Source of the DNA: Pseudomonadota bacterium
GTDB lineage: Bacteria; Cyanobacteriota; Vampirovibrionia; Obscuribacterales; Obscuribacteraceae
NCBI GenBank assembly: GCA_021324135.1
Contig: JAJPJO010000430.1
Coordinates: 1-32,465, forward strand
DNA: 32,465 nt
Direction: 5' to 3'
Below, one piece after another: positions 22,743-30,341 of this stretch (within the stretch, counting starts at the first letter, position 1; the number at the start of each line of letters is the position of its first letter). The translations under genes were made by a program, and so were the position numbers. The notes beneath the pieces were generated by a model. It did no database searches and was not told the origin of the DNA. It saw only the letters and a list, made by a program, of their open reading frames with translations.

Positions 22743-22937
22743 ATGATCCTCCATACTCGATCGACAAGAAGTCGAACTTCTAATCGGTCGCAAATTGACG
22801 TGGAAAAACGCGAGATGAAAGTGCGATCAAGATGCCAAACAAAACCGGACAATACTCTTTGTTCCCCAAACGGGCGTTCCCGGATACTTGCTGAGTCCGC
22901 ATCTTTACAAATGAATACTGCCTGTTAGAGCTGGACT

Positions 22938-22965
22938 TTTACCGCAGCGGCTTGGCCTATATACT
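22938..22965 (+). promoter_or_regulatory. Promoter candidate for ATP-grasp gene
   Basis: -35 TTTACC (22938-22943), 16-nt spacer and -10 TATACT (22960-22965) would start transcription near 22972. This places the TTG at 22968 at or before the transcription start and so supports the GTG at 23004 as the start codon. Confidence 0.45.
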
Positions 22966-23003
22966 AGTTGCATGAGACCCGCCTACACGCTTTAGGGAAC
23001 TCC

Positions 23004-24332
23004 GTGGAGCCGCATAGAAAAATCCTATTGTTGTGCCCAACAAGAAGAGCGGCTCAGGCTATTTCAGCGCTGGCGCGCGATATCAACTGCCAGGTGATCA
23101 GGGATGACAGGTCGCAGGGCAGCTTCCTGTCCAATTTCCGGTATGGAAAGTCGCTCAACATACTCGAGTTGATCGACAGCAGAGTGCGACAGTATAAGCA
23201 TGAGAAGCTTGACGGAATAACTTGCGCCGTCGCTTTTCCAGGCATGAATATCGCCGCGGCATGCATCGCGCAGGAACTCAACTTGCCGGGTCCCTCGCCG
23301 CTCGCTTTGCTGCGGTGCGAGCACAAATACTATTGCCGCCTGGCGCAAGAAGAGTTTGTTCCGGAGGCAGCCGCAAGAAGCCGGTTGCTCGACCCGACCA
23401 ACCGTGCTTCGATTGATGCGGTCACTGACTTTCCTTGCTTCGTCAAACCGGTGAAGTCAATCATGTCATCGGGTGCCTTTAGAGTAAACTCGAAGGCAGA
23501 GCTTTTAAGTGTGATTGAGAAAGAGGCGCTGCCCGATGGGTTCTTGATCCCGTTTAACGACTTGATCTCTCGTTATTCCAACTTCGAGCACGACGCCAAT
23601 TATTTGATTGTCGAGGAACTGCTCGAGGGCTGGCAGGTTTCCCTTGAAGGCTACGTCTACAAGGGTGAGGTGAACGTGATGGGCATCGTTGATGCCATCA
23701 TGTTTCCAGGAACGATTTCATTTCGTCGCTGGCAATATCCTTCGAGTTTGTCTCAATCGATTCAAGATCGCATGGCGGACATTGCTCGGCGTTTTATCAG
23801 TGGTATCAAATATGATGACTGGGCGTTTAACATCGAGATGATGTACAACCCGCTGAGCGAGCGGATTCAGATCATTGAGGTGAACGCCAGGCTTGCATCA
23901 CAGTTTTGGGATCTGTTCGAGAAAGTCGACGGCAGCAATCCCTATGACGTTATCATGCGGCTGGCTCTGGGAGAGCGCCCGGAATGGAAGAGAGGCCAGG
24001 GCAGATTCAACGTGGCGGCTAGCTGCGTGCTGAGAACTTTTGATGACAGGCTTGTCCTCTCGATTCCGGATGCAGACGATGTTGAGCGTTTGAAAAGCAA
24101 ATACCCTGATGCCCTGGTTGAGATTCTCGCTAAGCGCGGGAAACGTTTATCCGAGCAAATTCAGGACTCGGGCAGCTTTCGATTCGGGCTCGTCAATATC
24201 GGCGCCGATTCTTTCGAGGCGATCGAACGAAAATTCGAGGACTGCATATCCATGCTGCCATATTCATTTGACACAATCGGCGGTGATATGGTCGAGGCGG
24301 CTGCAGCGCTGCCTCAGTTTGAATTTTCCTAA
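23004..24332 (+). CDS. ATP-grasp domain enzyme, substrate unknown
   Basis: 442 residues from GTG 23004, which has AGGGA 6 nt upstream; the alternative TTG at 22968 overlaps a likely promoter. The N-terminal Rossmann-like part (about 5-95: KILLLCPTRRAAQAISAL; the stretch AVAFPGMNIAAACIAQELNLPGPSP) is the pre-ATP-grasp domain. The ATP-grasp fold follows: Lys108/Tyr region, FVKPVKS (146-152), the hinge LIVEELLEGW (201-210), FNIEMM (275-280) and the metal-binding IIEVNARLASQFWDL (290-304) with Glu292 and Asn294. The layout resembles the carboxylate-amine ligases of the carnosine synthase/BL00235/D-Ala-D-Ala ligase superfamily. A C-terminal ~110-residue domain may take part in substrate binding. 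It probably ligates a carboxylate to an amine using ATP, but no neighbour names the substrate. Convergent with the glycosidase gene (16-nt gap). Confidence 0.85.
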   Translation: MEPHRKILLLCPTRRAAQAISALARDINCQVIRDDRSQGSFLSNFRYGKSLNILELIDSRVRQYKHEKLDGITCAVAFPGMNIAAACIAQELNLPGPSPLALLRCEHKYYCRLAQEEFVPEAAARSRLLDPTNRASIDAVTDFPCFVKPVKSIMSSGAFRVNSKAELLSVIEKEALPDGFLIPFNDLISRYSNFEHDANYLIVEELLEGWQVSLEGYVYKGEVNVMGIVDAIMFPGTISFRRWQYPSSLSQSIQDRMADIARRFISGIKYDDWAFNIEMMYNPLSERIQIIEVNARLASQFWDLFEKVDGSNPYDVIMRLALGERPEWKRGQGRFNVAASCVLRTFDDRLVLSIPDADDVERLKSKYPDALVEILAKRGKRLSEQIQDSGSFRFGLVNIGADSFEAIERKFEDCISMLPYSFDTIGGDMVEAAAALPQFEFS

Positions 24333-24348
24333 GCCGCGCAGGGGCTGC

Positions 24349-26787
24349 TCAGTTAGCGCTCAGGGCCTGGGAACTGCCGGTGGTCAGATTCTTCGATTTG
24401 TGCGAGGCGTAGGATAGAATCGCTTCGACCTGGCTGAGATAATCGACGATGTATCGAGCCCGGAAGCCGCGCTGAATGAAAGCCTCCAGGCGCAGCCATT
24501 CCTTCACCGTGTTGTGCAGACTGGTCACATCCTTGAGCGCGGCATCGAGTTGATCGCTCTTGGAATGCGCGTTCAGGCGGTGTATCTCGCGCTGGAGCGA
24601 TTCGATCTGCGATAAAACGTCATTGGTGCTGGCCGTATCGGAAAGAATATGTGTCTTGGGATCTTGCAGATAACGGTTGACCATCGCGGCAAAATCATCG
24701 ACAAGGAAACGGGTAGCGCGAATCGGCTCGGATTGAGGAGTGAGAAGAGCAGGTCTTCTGTAGGGACCCAGTTTGAGCACGCTCATTTTTTTGTCGTCCA
24801 GTTGCGCGCAGGCAAACATTGTCGAGCCGAGCGTTCCGGTGGCGCGGGCGGTATCAAGCTGCTCGATGAGCCCGGCCATGTCGATGCGCATCAGGGCAAG
24901 CCCTGGATAAACAAGAGCCTTGTCCGATGTGGATTCCCGAACGTACCCGGCCATGACTTGCAGATCCTGGGGGGTGTGCGAGTAGGTCATGGGATTGATT
25001 GTGTCTATCCAGCCGTTGGTTACCCACGTCTCCCAATCCTGCTGAATGGCATTTATCCGCATGCGCCTCGGGAAGGCGTATACGGCTACAGAGATTCTCA
25101 GACCGGGGCGCATCGAGCGCACCATCTCCGATACCTCTTTGACGAGCTGATTGACCTGATGCGTTTTCCAGGCGATGAATAATTCGCGCGTGCTGTCATC
25201 AAGCTTATCGAGGCTCAGCCCCGTTTCTTGCTCGAAGCGCATTCGGCTGAGCCAGTTGAAGCCCATCTCCGATCCGCGGTTGTTGAAGGGATAGCGAATA
25301 TAATCGAGCTGGATGCCCTCGACTTGGTAGCGCGAGATCACCTCGGCAATCAAATCCTTGATGTACTTGCGGCATTCCGGATTGGATTGATCGAGCCAGA
25401 ACTCGTGCTGCTTGGGCGGAACGAGCGCACCATTTTGCGCCGCCAGCGCCCAGTTAAAATCGTATCGACTGAGGACCGGACCAGGATAGTCGGCTTCTTT
25501 GCCGATAATCGGATTGTGTCTGGTATTGCCCACGGTGAAGGTCCAAAACCAGGCATGCAGCTCCATACCGCGCTTATGCGCTTCCTTGACGGCAACGCCG
25601 AGGGGATCCCAGCCTGAAGTTTCCGGATTCTGCTCGGTCAGTTTGCTCGGATACATCGTGAAGCCGGCGTTGTTCGTTTCGAAATAAACGACGTTTATGC
25701 CGGAGTTCTTCAGGCGATCGAACAGGTCGATCAAGCCCTTCGGTCCTTTGGTGGCGACGATAGTTCCACGGTCCAGCCAGATGCATCTCGCTTCCACCGG
25801 TCGCACCGGCATCGCCTGACCGAAAGCCATCCCGAAATTAAAACGCGCCCTGGCCAGACACTCATCAGCTTCGGCAAATCTCCGATCCTTGTAGGCCGTG
25901 TCAAATGCCTTGACGTTTTGCACGGCAGTGTCGAAGGCGCTTTGAATCGTCTGATAGGGAACGGCAAACTCGGCTTGCTTAGCCGTCTTTATCGCTTCCT
26001 GCGTGCGGTTGGTCAAATACTCCAGCTCGCTCTTGATTGTCTGATACTCGGCAAAACTGATCTGCACGGCCGCCTCTTGAGTGATACCAGGCGACAGGTC
26101 GTCGAGCACCATGGCTATGTACCGCGCATTCACCATCAGGTCGCCCTGCATGCCCGGCACCCAGCCGAGATATGCGACGTTGTCTTTACGAACGACCGCC
26201 GCACCAACAGCAGTGGCGTTCGCTTCCCACTTTGCCAGGGTCTTGGCCTCAGGGCTGACGGAAATCTTTGCCACCATGCTGCCGACTGCTATATTGTCGC
26301 TCACCGGCAGCGGTGAGTTTGTCCAAACCAGCCTTGCCGGGTCCTTAAAAGTGTATTGCGAATCGAGCTTCACGCCCGCCATTTGCATGAGGCTCTGAGC
26401 ACCGCCGCCGGGGCTGCCACCACCATCGGTGATAATGATTTTGCCTCCGGCTCTGACGAAGTCACCGAGCCCCGACACTACATACGGTGGCAAATCGACA
26501 AGCATGGGAACGATGACAAGCTTGTATTTGACCAGACGTTCTTTGCTCTGCGTGGCATCGAAATCGGTAACCTCGTCGTAACGAACGTTGGCACTGGCGA
26601 TTGTGCGTTTGAACTCGGCGTAATCATCTTCATAGACGCCGAGGTGCTGCTCGCCGTAGGCATTGGCGTTGAAACCGCTGTTTAAAAGGGCCACAGGCGA
26701 GTCGGCGGCTAATGCCGGACTGGAAAAGATCAAAGAGACCACAAATAAGAGCGACAAACACAAAAGCCTTTTGAACACCATCTTCAC
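24349..26787 (-). CDS. Secreted GHL10-type (DUF187) glycoside-hydrolase-like protein
   Basis: 812 residues. A signal peptide (1-27, ending SPALA) is followed by a GATase-like α/β domain (about 30-240; LVKYKLVIVPML then LGDFVRAGGKIIITDGGGS) and a helical linker (245-325). A (β/α)8 glycosidase-like barrel of the GHL10/DUF187 family spans about 330-665: RGIW-like CIWLDRGT (335-342), NVVYFETNNAG (365-375), HAWFWTFTVG (411-420) and the strand-4 motif VEGIQLDYIRYPF (489-501), whose acidic residue is the likely catalytic one. A C-terminal coiled-coil/helical tail follows (about 700-800). It probably acts on an extracellular or cell-wall polysaccharide. The start is GTG 26787 (GGAG 5 nt upstream); an ATG two codons later is possible. 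It lies 49 nt after smpB on the same strand. Confidence 0.88.
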   Translation of the reverse strand: MKMVFKRLLCLSLLFVVSLIFSSPALAADSPVALLNSGFNANAYGEQHLGVYEDDYAEFKRTIASANVRYDEVTDFDATQSKERLVKYKLVIVPMLVDLPPYVVSGLGDFVRAGGKIIITDGGGSPGGGAQSLMQMAGVKLDSQYTFKDPARLVWTNSPLPVSDNIAVGSMVAKISVSPEAKTLAKWEANATAVGAAVVRKDNVAYLGWVPGMQGDLMVNARYIAMVLDDLSPGITQEAAVQISFAEYQTIKSELEYLTNRTQEAIKTAKQAEFAVPYQTIQSAFDTAVQNVKAFDTAYKDRRFAEADECLARARFNFGMAFGQAMPVRPVEARCIWLDRGTIVATKGPKGLIDLFDRLKNSGINVVYFETNNAGFTMYPSKLTEQNPETSGWDPLGVAVKEAHKRGMELHAWFWTFTVGNTRHNPIIGKEADYPGPVLSRYDFNWALAAQNGALVPPKQHEFWLDQSNPECRKYIKDLIAEVISRYQVEGIQLDYIRYPFNNRGSEMGFNWLSRMRFEQETGLSLDKLDDSTRELFIAWKTHQVNQLVKEVSEMVRSMRPGLRISVAVYAFPRRMRINAIQQDWETWVTNGWIDTINPMTYSHTPQDLQVMAGYVRESTSDKALVYPGLALMRIDMAGLIEQLDTARATGTLGSTMFACAQLDDKKMSVLKLGPYRRPALLTPQSEPIRATRFLVDDFAAMVNRYLQDPKTHILSDTASTNDVLSQIESLQREIHRLNAHSKSDQLDAALKDVTSLHNTVKEWLRLEAFIQRGFRARYIVDYLSQVEAILSYASHKSKNLTTGSSQALSAN

Positions 26788-26836
26788 CTTAACTCCGCTT
26801 CCTTCTGCTCATTTCCTTTACCGCGATCACAAAGAA

Positions 26837-27358
26837 TCAGTATCGACCTTTCAATGCTCTCTCGACTTGCCGCTGCGTTTCGCGCTTGGTAATCGACTCG
26901 CGCTTATCGTAGAGATGCTTGCCTTTGCAAAGTCCCAGAGCTACTTTAGCCCAGTTTCCCTTGAAATACATTTTCAATGGAATAAGAGTCAAACCTTTTT
27001 CTTGCACTTTCTGTTTCAGCTTGCGTATTTCTGACTTGTGCAGAAGCAAGCGCCGCTTGCGATCGGGATCGTGATTGAAGCGATTGCCAAATTCATAAGG
27101 TGAAATATGACAGTTATAAAGCCAGATTTCGGCATTCTCGATGCGGGCAAAAGCATCCTGCAAGTTGGCTTTGCCGTTTCGCATCGCCTTCACTTCCGTG
27201 CCGGCCAGCTCGATACCAGCCTCGATTGTATCGAGAACCATGTACTCATGCCGAGCCCGGCGGTTATCGGTCACCACCTTGAACCCGCCCTTCTCCGCGC
27301 CCTTGTCCTTGACCTTGGGTTGCTCTTGAGTTGTCTGGCTCGCTTTTTTCTTGCTCAT
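26837..27358 (-). CDS. smpB: SsrA-binding protein SmpB
   Basis: 173 residues. It binds tmRNA and brings it to stalled ribosomes for trans-translation. Conserved blocks are NRRARHEYMVLDTIEAGIELAGTEVKAMR (32-60), QDAFARIENAEIWLYNCHISPYEFGN (67-92), RKRRLLLHKSEIRKL (100-114), the block GLTLIPLKMYFKGNWAKVALGLCKGKHLYDKRE (121-153), and a basic tail. It has a ~25-residue Lys/Gln-rich N-terminal extension compared with common SmpB. The C-terminal tail (KRETQRQVERALKGRY) that enters the mRNA channel is present. No tmRNA gene is visible in the window. The start is ATG 27358, without a clear Shine-Dalgarno. It may be co-transcribed with the GHL10 gene downstream. Confidence 0.97.
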   Translation of the reverse strand: MSKKKASQTTQEQPKVKDKGAEKGGFKVVTDNRRARHEYMVLDTIEAGIELAGTEVKAMRNGKANLQDAFARIENAEIWLYNCHISPYEFGNRFNHDPDRKRRLLLHKSEIRKLKQKVQEKGLTLIPLKMYFKGNWAKVALGLCKGKHLYDKRESITKRETQRQVERALKGRY

Positions 27359-27529
27359 GATTAACTTAACGGCTGAGGACAGCTCGATTTTCCCGCACTG
27401 GAAAATCGGATGAAACTATTCACAGCTACTGACCATTTCAATGCCAGTATAAACGGTCGATGAGAAGGGCACAAAGTTATGGAGACAACCGCCAGACCAG
27501 GCAGAGGAAGCTTATCACTTGACAAGCCG

Positions 27530-27538
27530 TGCTATGAT
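27530..27538 (+). promoter_or_regulatory. Extended -10 promoter candidate for GNAT gene
   Basis: TGCTATGAT fits an extended -10 (TGn-TATGAT), 32 nt before the ATG at 27571. If used, the leader is only about 25 nt; this would also place the TTG at 27553 too close for a ribosome site. Confidence 0.35.
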
Positions 27539-27570
27539 AAAAACGCGCTGTTTTGCATGTAAACGCTCAT

Positions 27571-28698
27571 ATGATTAAAATTCAGCCATTCCTTGCAGTC
27601 GATTCAACCCAAGTCAGAGCGCTCCTTCGTCACCAGAGCGAGCCAGTGCCCTACGAGACCTTCTGCCAGGAAGACCGAGTCCTCGGGTCGGGTTTGACCT
27701 TTTGGCAGCACTGGATTCCGTGCGGTTGGCACCTTGGTCCCTCGGTCTACGTGGCTAAAGAAGATGGCGTCGTGCTCGGCTTGATATCTCTGGATTCACA
27801 CGGCAAATCGCATAATTGCTGGCGCATCGACCATCTCGTCGTTCATCCCAAACATCGCGGCCGCGGCATCGGTCAAGAGCTGGTGCGCTTCGCTCTGGCT
27901 TATTTCGGCAGCCAGGGCATCGCTCACTTCATCACGGAAGTCTCGGACCAGAATAGCGCCGCGCTTAGATTGCTGGGCACCTGCGGTTTTCGCCGCTGCA
28001 CGCGCGTCGATTATTACCAGGTGCCGGTCAATTTTGACGAGCGCGACTCCGAAATCCCGGCGGACAGCTTCCGCTTGGGCGTTCCATCCGATAAAGAGAT
28101 GCTGTTCAATCTTTCCAGCGATCGGCTGCCGACGGACGTACGGCGGATTTTCGATTATGTGGAAAACGATTATGAAGTGGCCGAACTCAAACTGGAGAGC
28201 TTAGATAAGCTGCACAAGCGGCTCTTGCGCACGCGCCGCTGGTATTGGGTCAAGGAAGATAAAGAGCGAGGCGTGATTCCATGCGCTGCTCAGGTAACCG
28301 CCCACCGCGAGGGCGACTATCACGTCGAGTTCATGGTGCATCCCGGCTGGGGGCATCTTTCCACTGAGGTGGTTGATTTCGTTCTCAGCTACATGAAACG
28401 CGCCGGCATGAAAGGCATGGTGGTCGTAAAGGTGTACGAGTTCCAGAAAGATGTGCGCGAAGCGGTCGAAAACAGCGGACTGGAGCGCATGGGCAGCTTC
28501 CTAATGCTCGCCCGCGAGCACTGGCAGCGCGCCAAGAAAGAGAAGAAGGCGATCAAGCTGCAGGACGTTACGCTGCCCCTTGGCCGCCCCGCCGTTAACA
28601 TTCCTTTTGTACTTGGCGGCGGCGAGGGAACGAACTTGCTCATGGACGTCGAGTACAGGCGCATGGAAGGATTCGACCCGCGCGATCAGGACGCTTGA
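27571..28698 (+). CDS. Tandem GNAT acetyltransferase
   Basis: 375 residues from ATG 27571 (the frame reaches TTG 27553, less likely). The N-terminal GNAT domain (about 1-150) has motif A IDHLVVHPKHRGRGIGQELV (86-105), with the acetyl-CoA loop RGRGIG at 96-101, and motif B AALRLLGTCGFRRCTRVDYYQ (130-150). A second, weaker GNAT-like unit (about 165-335) contains VEFMVHPGWGHLSTEVVDFVLSYMKRAGMKGMVVVKVYE and ENSGLERMGSFLMLARE. Its acetyl-CoA loop (PGWGHLS) lacks the R-x-x-G-x-G/A pattern, so it may be inactive or serve substrate binding. The C-terminal ~50 residues are polar. The substrate is unknown. It lies 194 nt upstream of rpsL on the same strand but probably has its own promoter. Confidence 0.85.
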   Translation: MIKIQPFLAVDSTQVRALLRHQSEPVPYETFCQEDRVLGSGLTFWQHWIPCGWHLGPSVYVAKEDGVVLGLISLDSHGKSHNCWRIDHLVVHPKHRGRGIGQELVRFALAYFGSQGIAHFITEVSDQNSAALRLLGTCGFRRCTRVDYYQVPVNFDERDSEIPADSFRLGVPSDKEMLFNLSSDRLPTDVRRIFDYVENDYEVAELKLESLDKLHKRLLRTRRWYWVKEDKERGVIPCAAQVTAHREGDYHVEFMVHPGWGHLSTEVVDFVLSYMKRAGMKGMVVVKVYEFQKDVREAVENSGLERMGSFLMLAREHWQRAKKEKKAIKLQDVTLPLGRPAVNIPFVLGGGEGTNLLMDVEYRRMEGFDPRDQDA

Positions 28699-28848
28699 CC
28701 TGAGCAGCTTTCCGCAGACAGAAGGCGGCGCCGAACTCCCTATGTAAAGCAAATAGAAACAGACAATCGCGACTCCCTTTGATCGATTGCCTGAAAATTT
28801 GGTACTATTTCAATTTGCTCCACAAGAGCGCGTATATTTCATTGTCGG

Positions 28849-28870
28849 TTAGCCGTTGTTTAGCCGTTGT
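28849..28870. repeat. Adjacent 11-bp direct repeats in rpsL leader
   Basis: TTAGCCGTTGT occurs twice with no gap (28849-28859, 28860-28870), ending 22 nt before the rpsL start codon and just upstream of its Shine-Dalgarno. Confidence 0.8.
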
Positions 28871-28892
28871 TAAGATAGTTAGGAGATATCGG

Positions 28893-29282
28893 GTGCCAAC
28901 CATCAACCAGCTTATTCGCCGCGAACGCAAGAAGGTCACATTCAAGACCAAATCGCCGGCTCTCAAATCCTGCCCTCAGCGGAGAGGCGTCTGCACGCAA
29001 GTGAAGACAACCACTCCCAAGAAGCCGAATTCGGCGCTCAGGAAGATAGCCAGGGTGCGGCTCACCAACGGCATTGAAATCACTGCCTACATCCCGGGTA
29101 TCGGCCACAACCTGCAAGAGCACTCCGTGGTGCTCGTCAGAGGTGGTCGGGTCAAGGATCTGCCGGGTGTTCGCTATCACATCGTCCGTGGTGCACTCGA
29201 CACAGCCGGCGTGAAGGATCGCATGCAGGGGCGCTCGAAATACGGCGCCAAGCGACCGAAAGCCGCTCCGGCCAAGAAGTAG
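28893..29282 (+). CDS. rpsL: 30S ribosomal protein S12
   Basis: 129 residues. The start is GTG 28893 (TAGGAG 8 nt upstream), which gives the usual N-terminus [13 protein letters not shown]; the frame runs further upstream but that is leader. The decoding-centre loop [18 protein letters not shown] (43-60) holds the Lys43/Lys88-type sites where streptomycin-resistance changes occur in other bacteria, and the second loop [18 protein letters not shown] (86-103) is intact. First gene of the str operon (rpsL-rpsG-fusA). Confidence 0.98.
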   Translation: MPTINQLIRRERKKVTFKTKSPALKSCPQRRGVCTQVKTTTPKKPNSALRKIARVRLTNGIEITAYIPGIGHNLQEHSVVLVRGGRVKDLPGVRYHIVRGALDTAGVKDRMQGRSKYGAKRPKAAPAKK

Positions 29283-29330
29283 TTTTAAGGTAGTTCCATA
29301 CAAGTACATAACGTTTTAGGAAACGGAGTC

Positions 29331-29801
29331 ATGTCCAGAAGAACACAAGCACAAAAGCGAGTCCCGCCGCCAGACCCGATCTATGACAGCCAGCTGATTC
29401 AGCGGTTCATCAACCGCATGATGCAGCGCGGCAAGAGGAGCACGGCGCAACGCTTGTTTTACGACGCCCTCAGCATCATTGAGGAAAAGACTAAGCAAGA
29501 GCCGCTTGAAGTCTTCAACAAGGCCGTGAAAAACGTTACGCCCCTTGTGGAAGTGAAAGCCAGACGTGTAGGCGGTTCTACATATCAGGTTCCAGTGGAA
29601 GTGAAAACATCGCGCGGCGTTGCTCTGGCAACTCAGTGGATCATTTCAAACAGCCGCAAACGCGGCGGTCGCTCGTTTGCCGAGCGGCTTTCCGCTGAGC
29701 TCATCGACGCATCAAACAGCACCGGCGCCTCCGTCAAAAAGAAAGACGATACGCACAAGATGGCAGAAGCCAACAAGGCATTCGCTCACTATCGCTATTA
29801 A
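29331..29801 (+). CDS. rpsG: 30S ribosomal protein S7
   Basis: 156 residues, full length. It is a primary 16S rRNA-binding protein that nucleates the 30S head. Conserved blocks are [10 protein letters not shown] (1-10), the segment from [48 protein letters not shown] (69-91), [25 protein letters not shown] and the terminal [18 protein letters not shown] lies 4 nt before the ATG. The 48-nt spacing from rpsL fits one mRNA. Confidence 0.98.
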   Translation: MSRRTQAQKRVPPPDPIYDSQLIQRFINRMMQRGKRSTAQRLFYDALSIIEEKTKQEPLEVFNKAVKNVTPLVEVKARRVGGSTYQVPVEVKTSRGVALATQWIISNSRKRGGRSFAERLSAELIDASNSTGASVKKKDDTHKMAEANKAFAHYRY

Positions 29802-30341
29802 GCGCGGCGGAGCGGGGTTTTCAGACTGCTTGGAGCAGGGCTATTTTGCTTGCCGGCAATTTGCTTGCTCTATATATAGGATGAGTTTCAGTTGTGAAGA
29901 AGACGCGCACGCGTCTTCAAAATGCTGATAAAACAAGCCACTGCCGCAGCTCGATCGGTTCTGCCAGACAGTCAAAACGCCGGTGAACGTGAGGTTAAGG
30001 GACAACAGTTCGCAACAAAACGAAGCAAGGCTTTACATCGGTTGGGCGGCCGAAATGCTAAATCACTTCAAAGTCAGCGCCTGATGAGCGAAGACGGATA
30101 GCGGTGGAAATCAGCCAGGAGAGCGGCTTTTGAGCCGATCGACAACAAAGAGAGCGAGCGCCGTTATCGATTGCCGGACAAGGGTTACGGGCTCCAAATT
30201 GTTAAGCTCAAATCCTAAATGCGTATTGTCCTCATCGTGAATTTTAAAAACCCGTGTTATTTTCCAAGAGGTAAATTTCACAAGCAATCGCGCAAAAAAC
30301 TATTTATCCAAACATAGGAATATCTAAACTAAGGAATCATC
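29802..30341. other. Unusually long (540-nt) rpsG-fusA gap
   Basis: No convincing ORF is present on either strand. It holds a perfect inverted repeat at 29899-29918, a copy of the TCGGTTGGGCGGC repeat (30038-30050), and a small hairpin around 30131-30144 (CGGCT/AGCCG). The last ~120 nt before fusA are A/T-rich and probably hold a fusA promoter. In most bacteria rpsG and fusA are only tens of nucleotides apart. Confidence 0.6.
29899..29918. repeat. Perfect 20-bp inverted repeat between rpsG and fusA
   Basis: GAAGACGCG (29899-29907) and CGCGTCTTC (29910-29918) flank a 2-nt centre. There is no T run on either side, so it is not a classical terminator. It may be an RNA processing hairpin, a translational or attenuation signal, or a protein-binding site; it lies about 100 nt after the rpsG stop. 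Confidence 0.8.

Noticed and set aside
22197-22928. 243-codon ORF on the plus strand
   Set aside because: Antisense to most of the TPR membrane protein, which has a good ribosome site, domains and terminator. It also covers the ATP-grasp promoter region.
27519-27538. TTGACA at 27519 as a -35 paired with TATGAT
   Set aside because: The spacing is only 8 nt, too short for a -35/-10 pair; the extended -10 alone is kept as a candidate.
30080-30120. Hammerhead-ribozyme-like core (CTGATGA ... GAAA)
   Set aside because: Both conserved boxes are present by eye, but the sequence between them does not pair as stem II and no matching stems I and III are seen.
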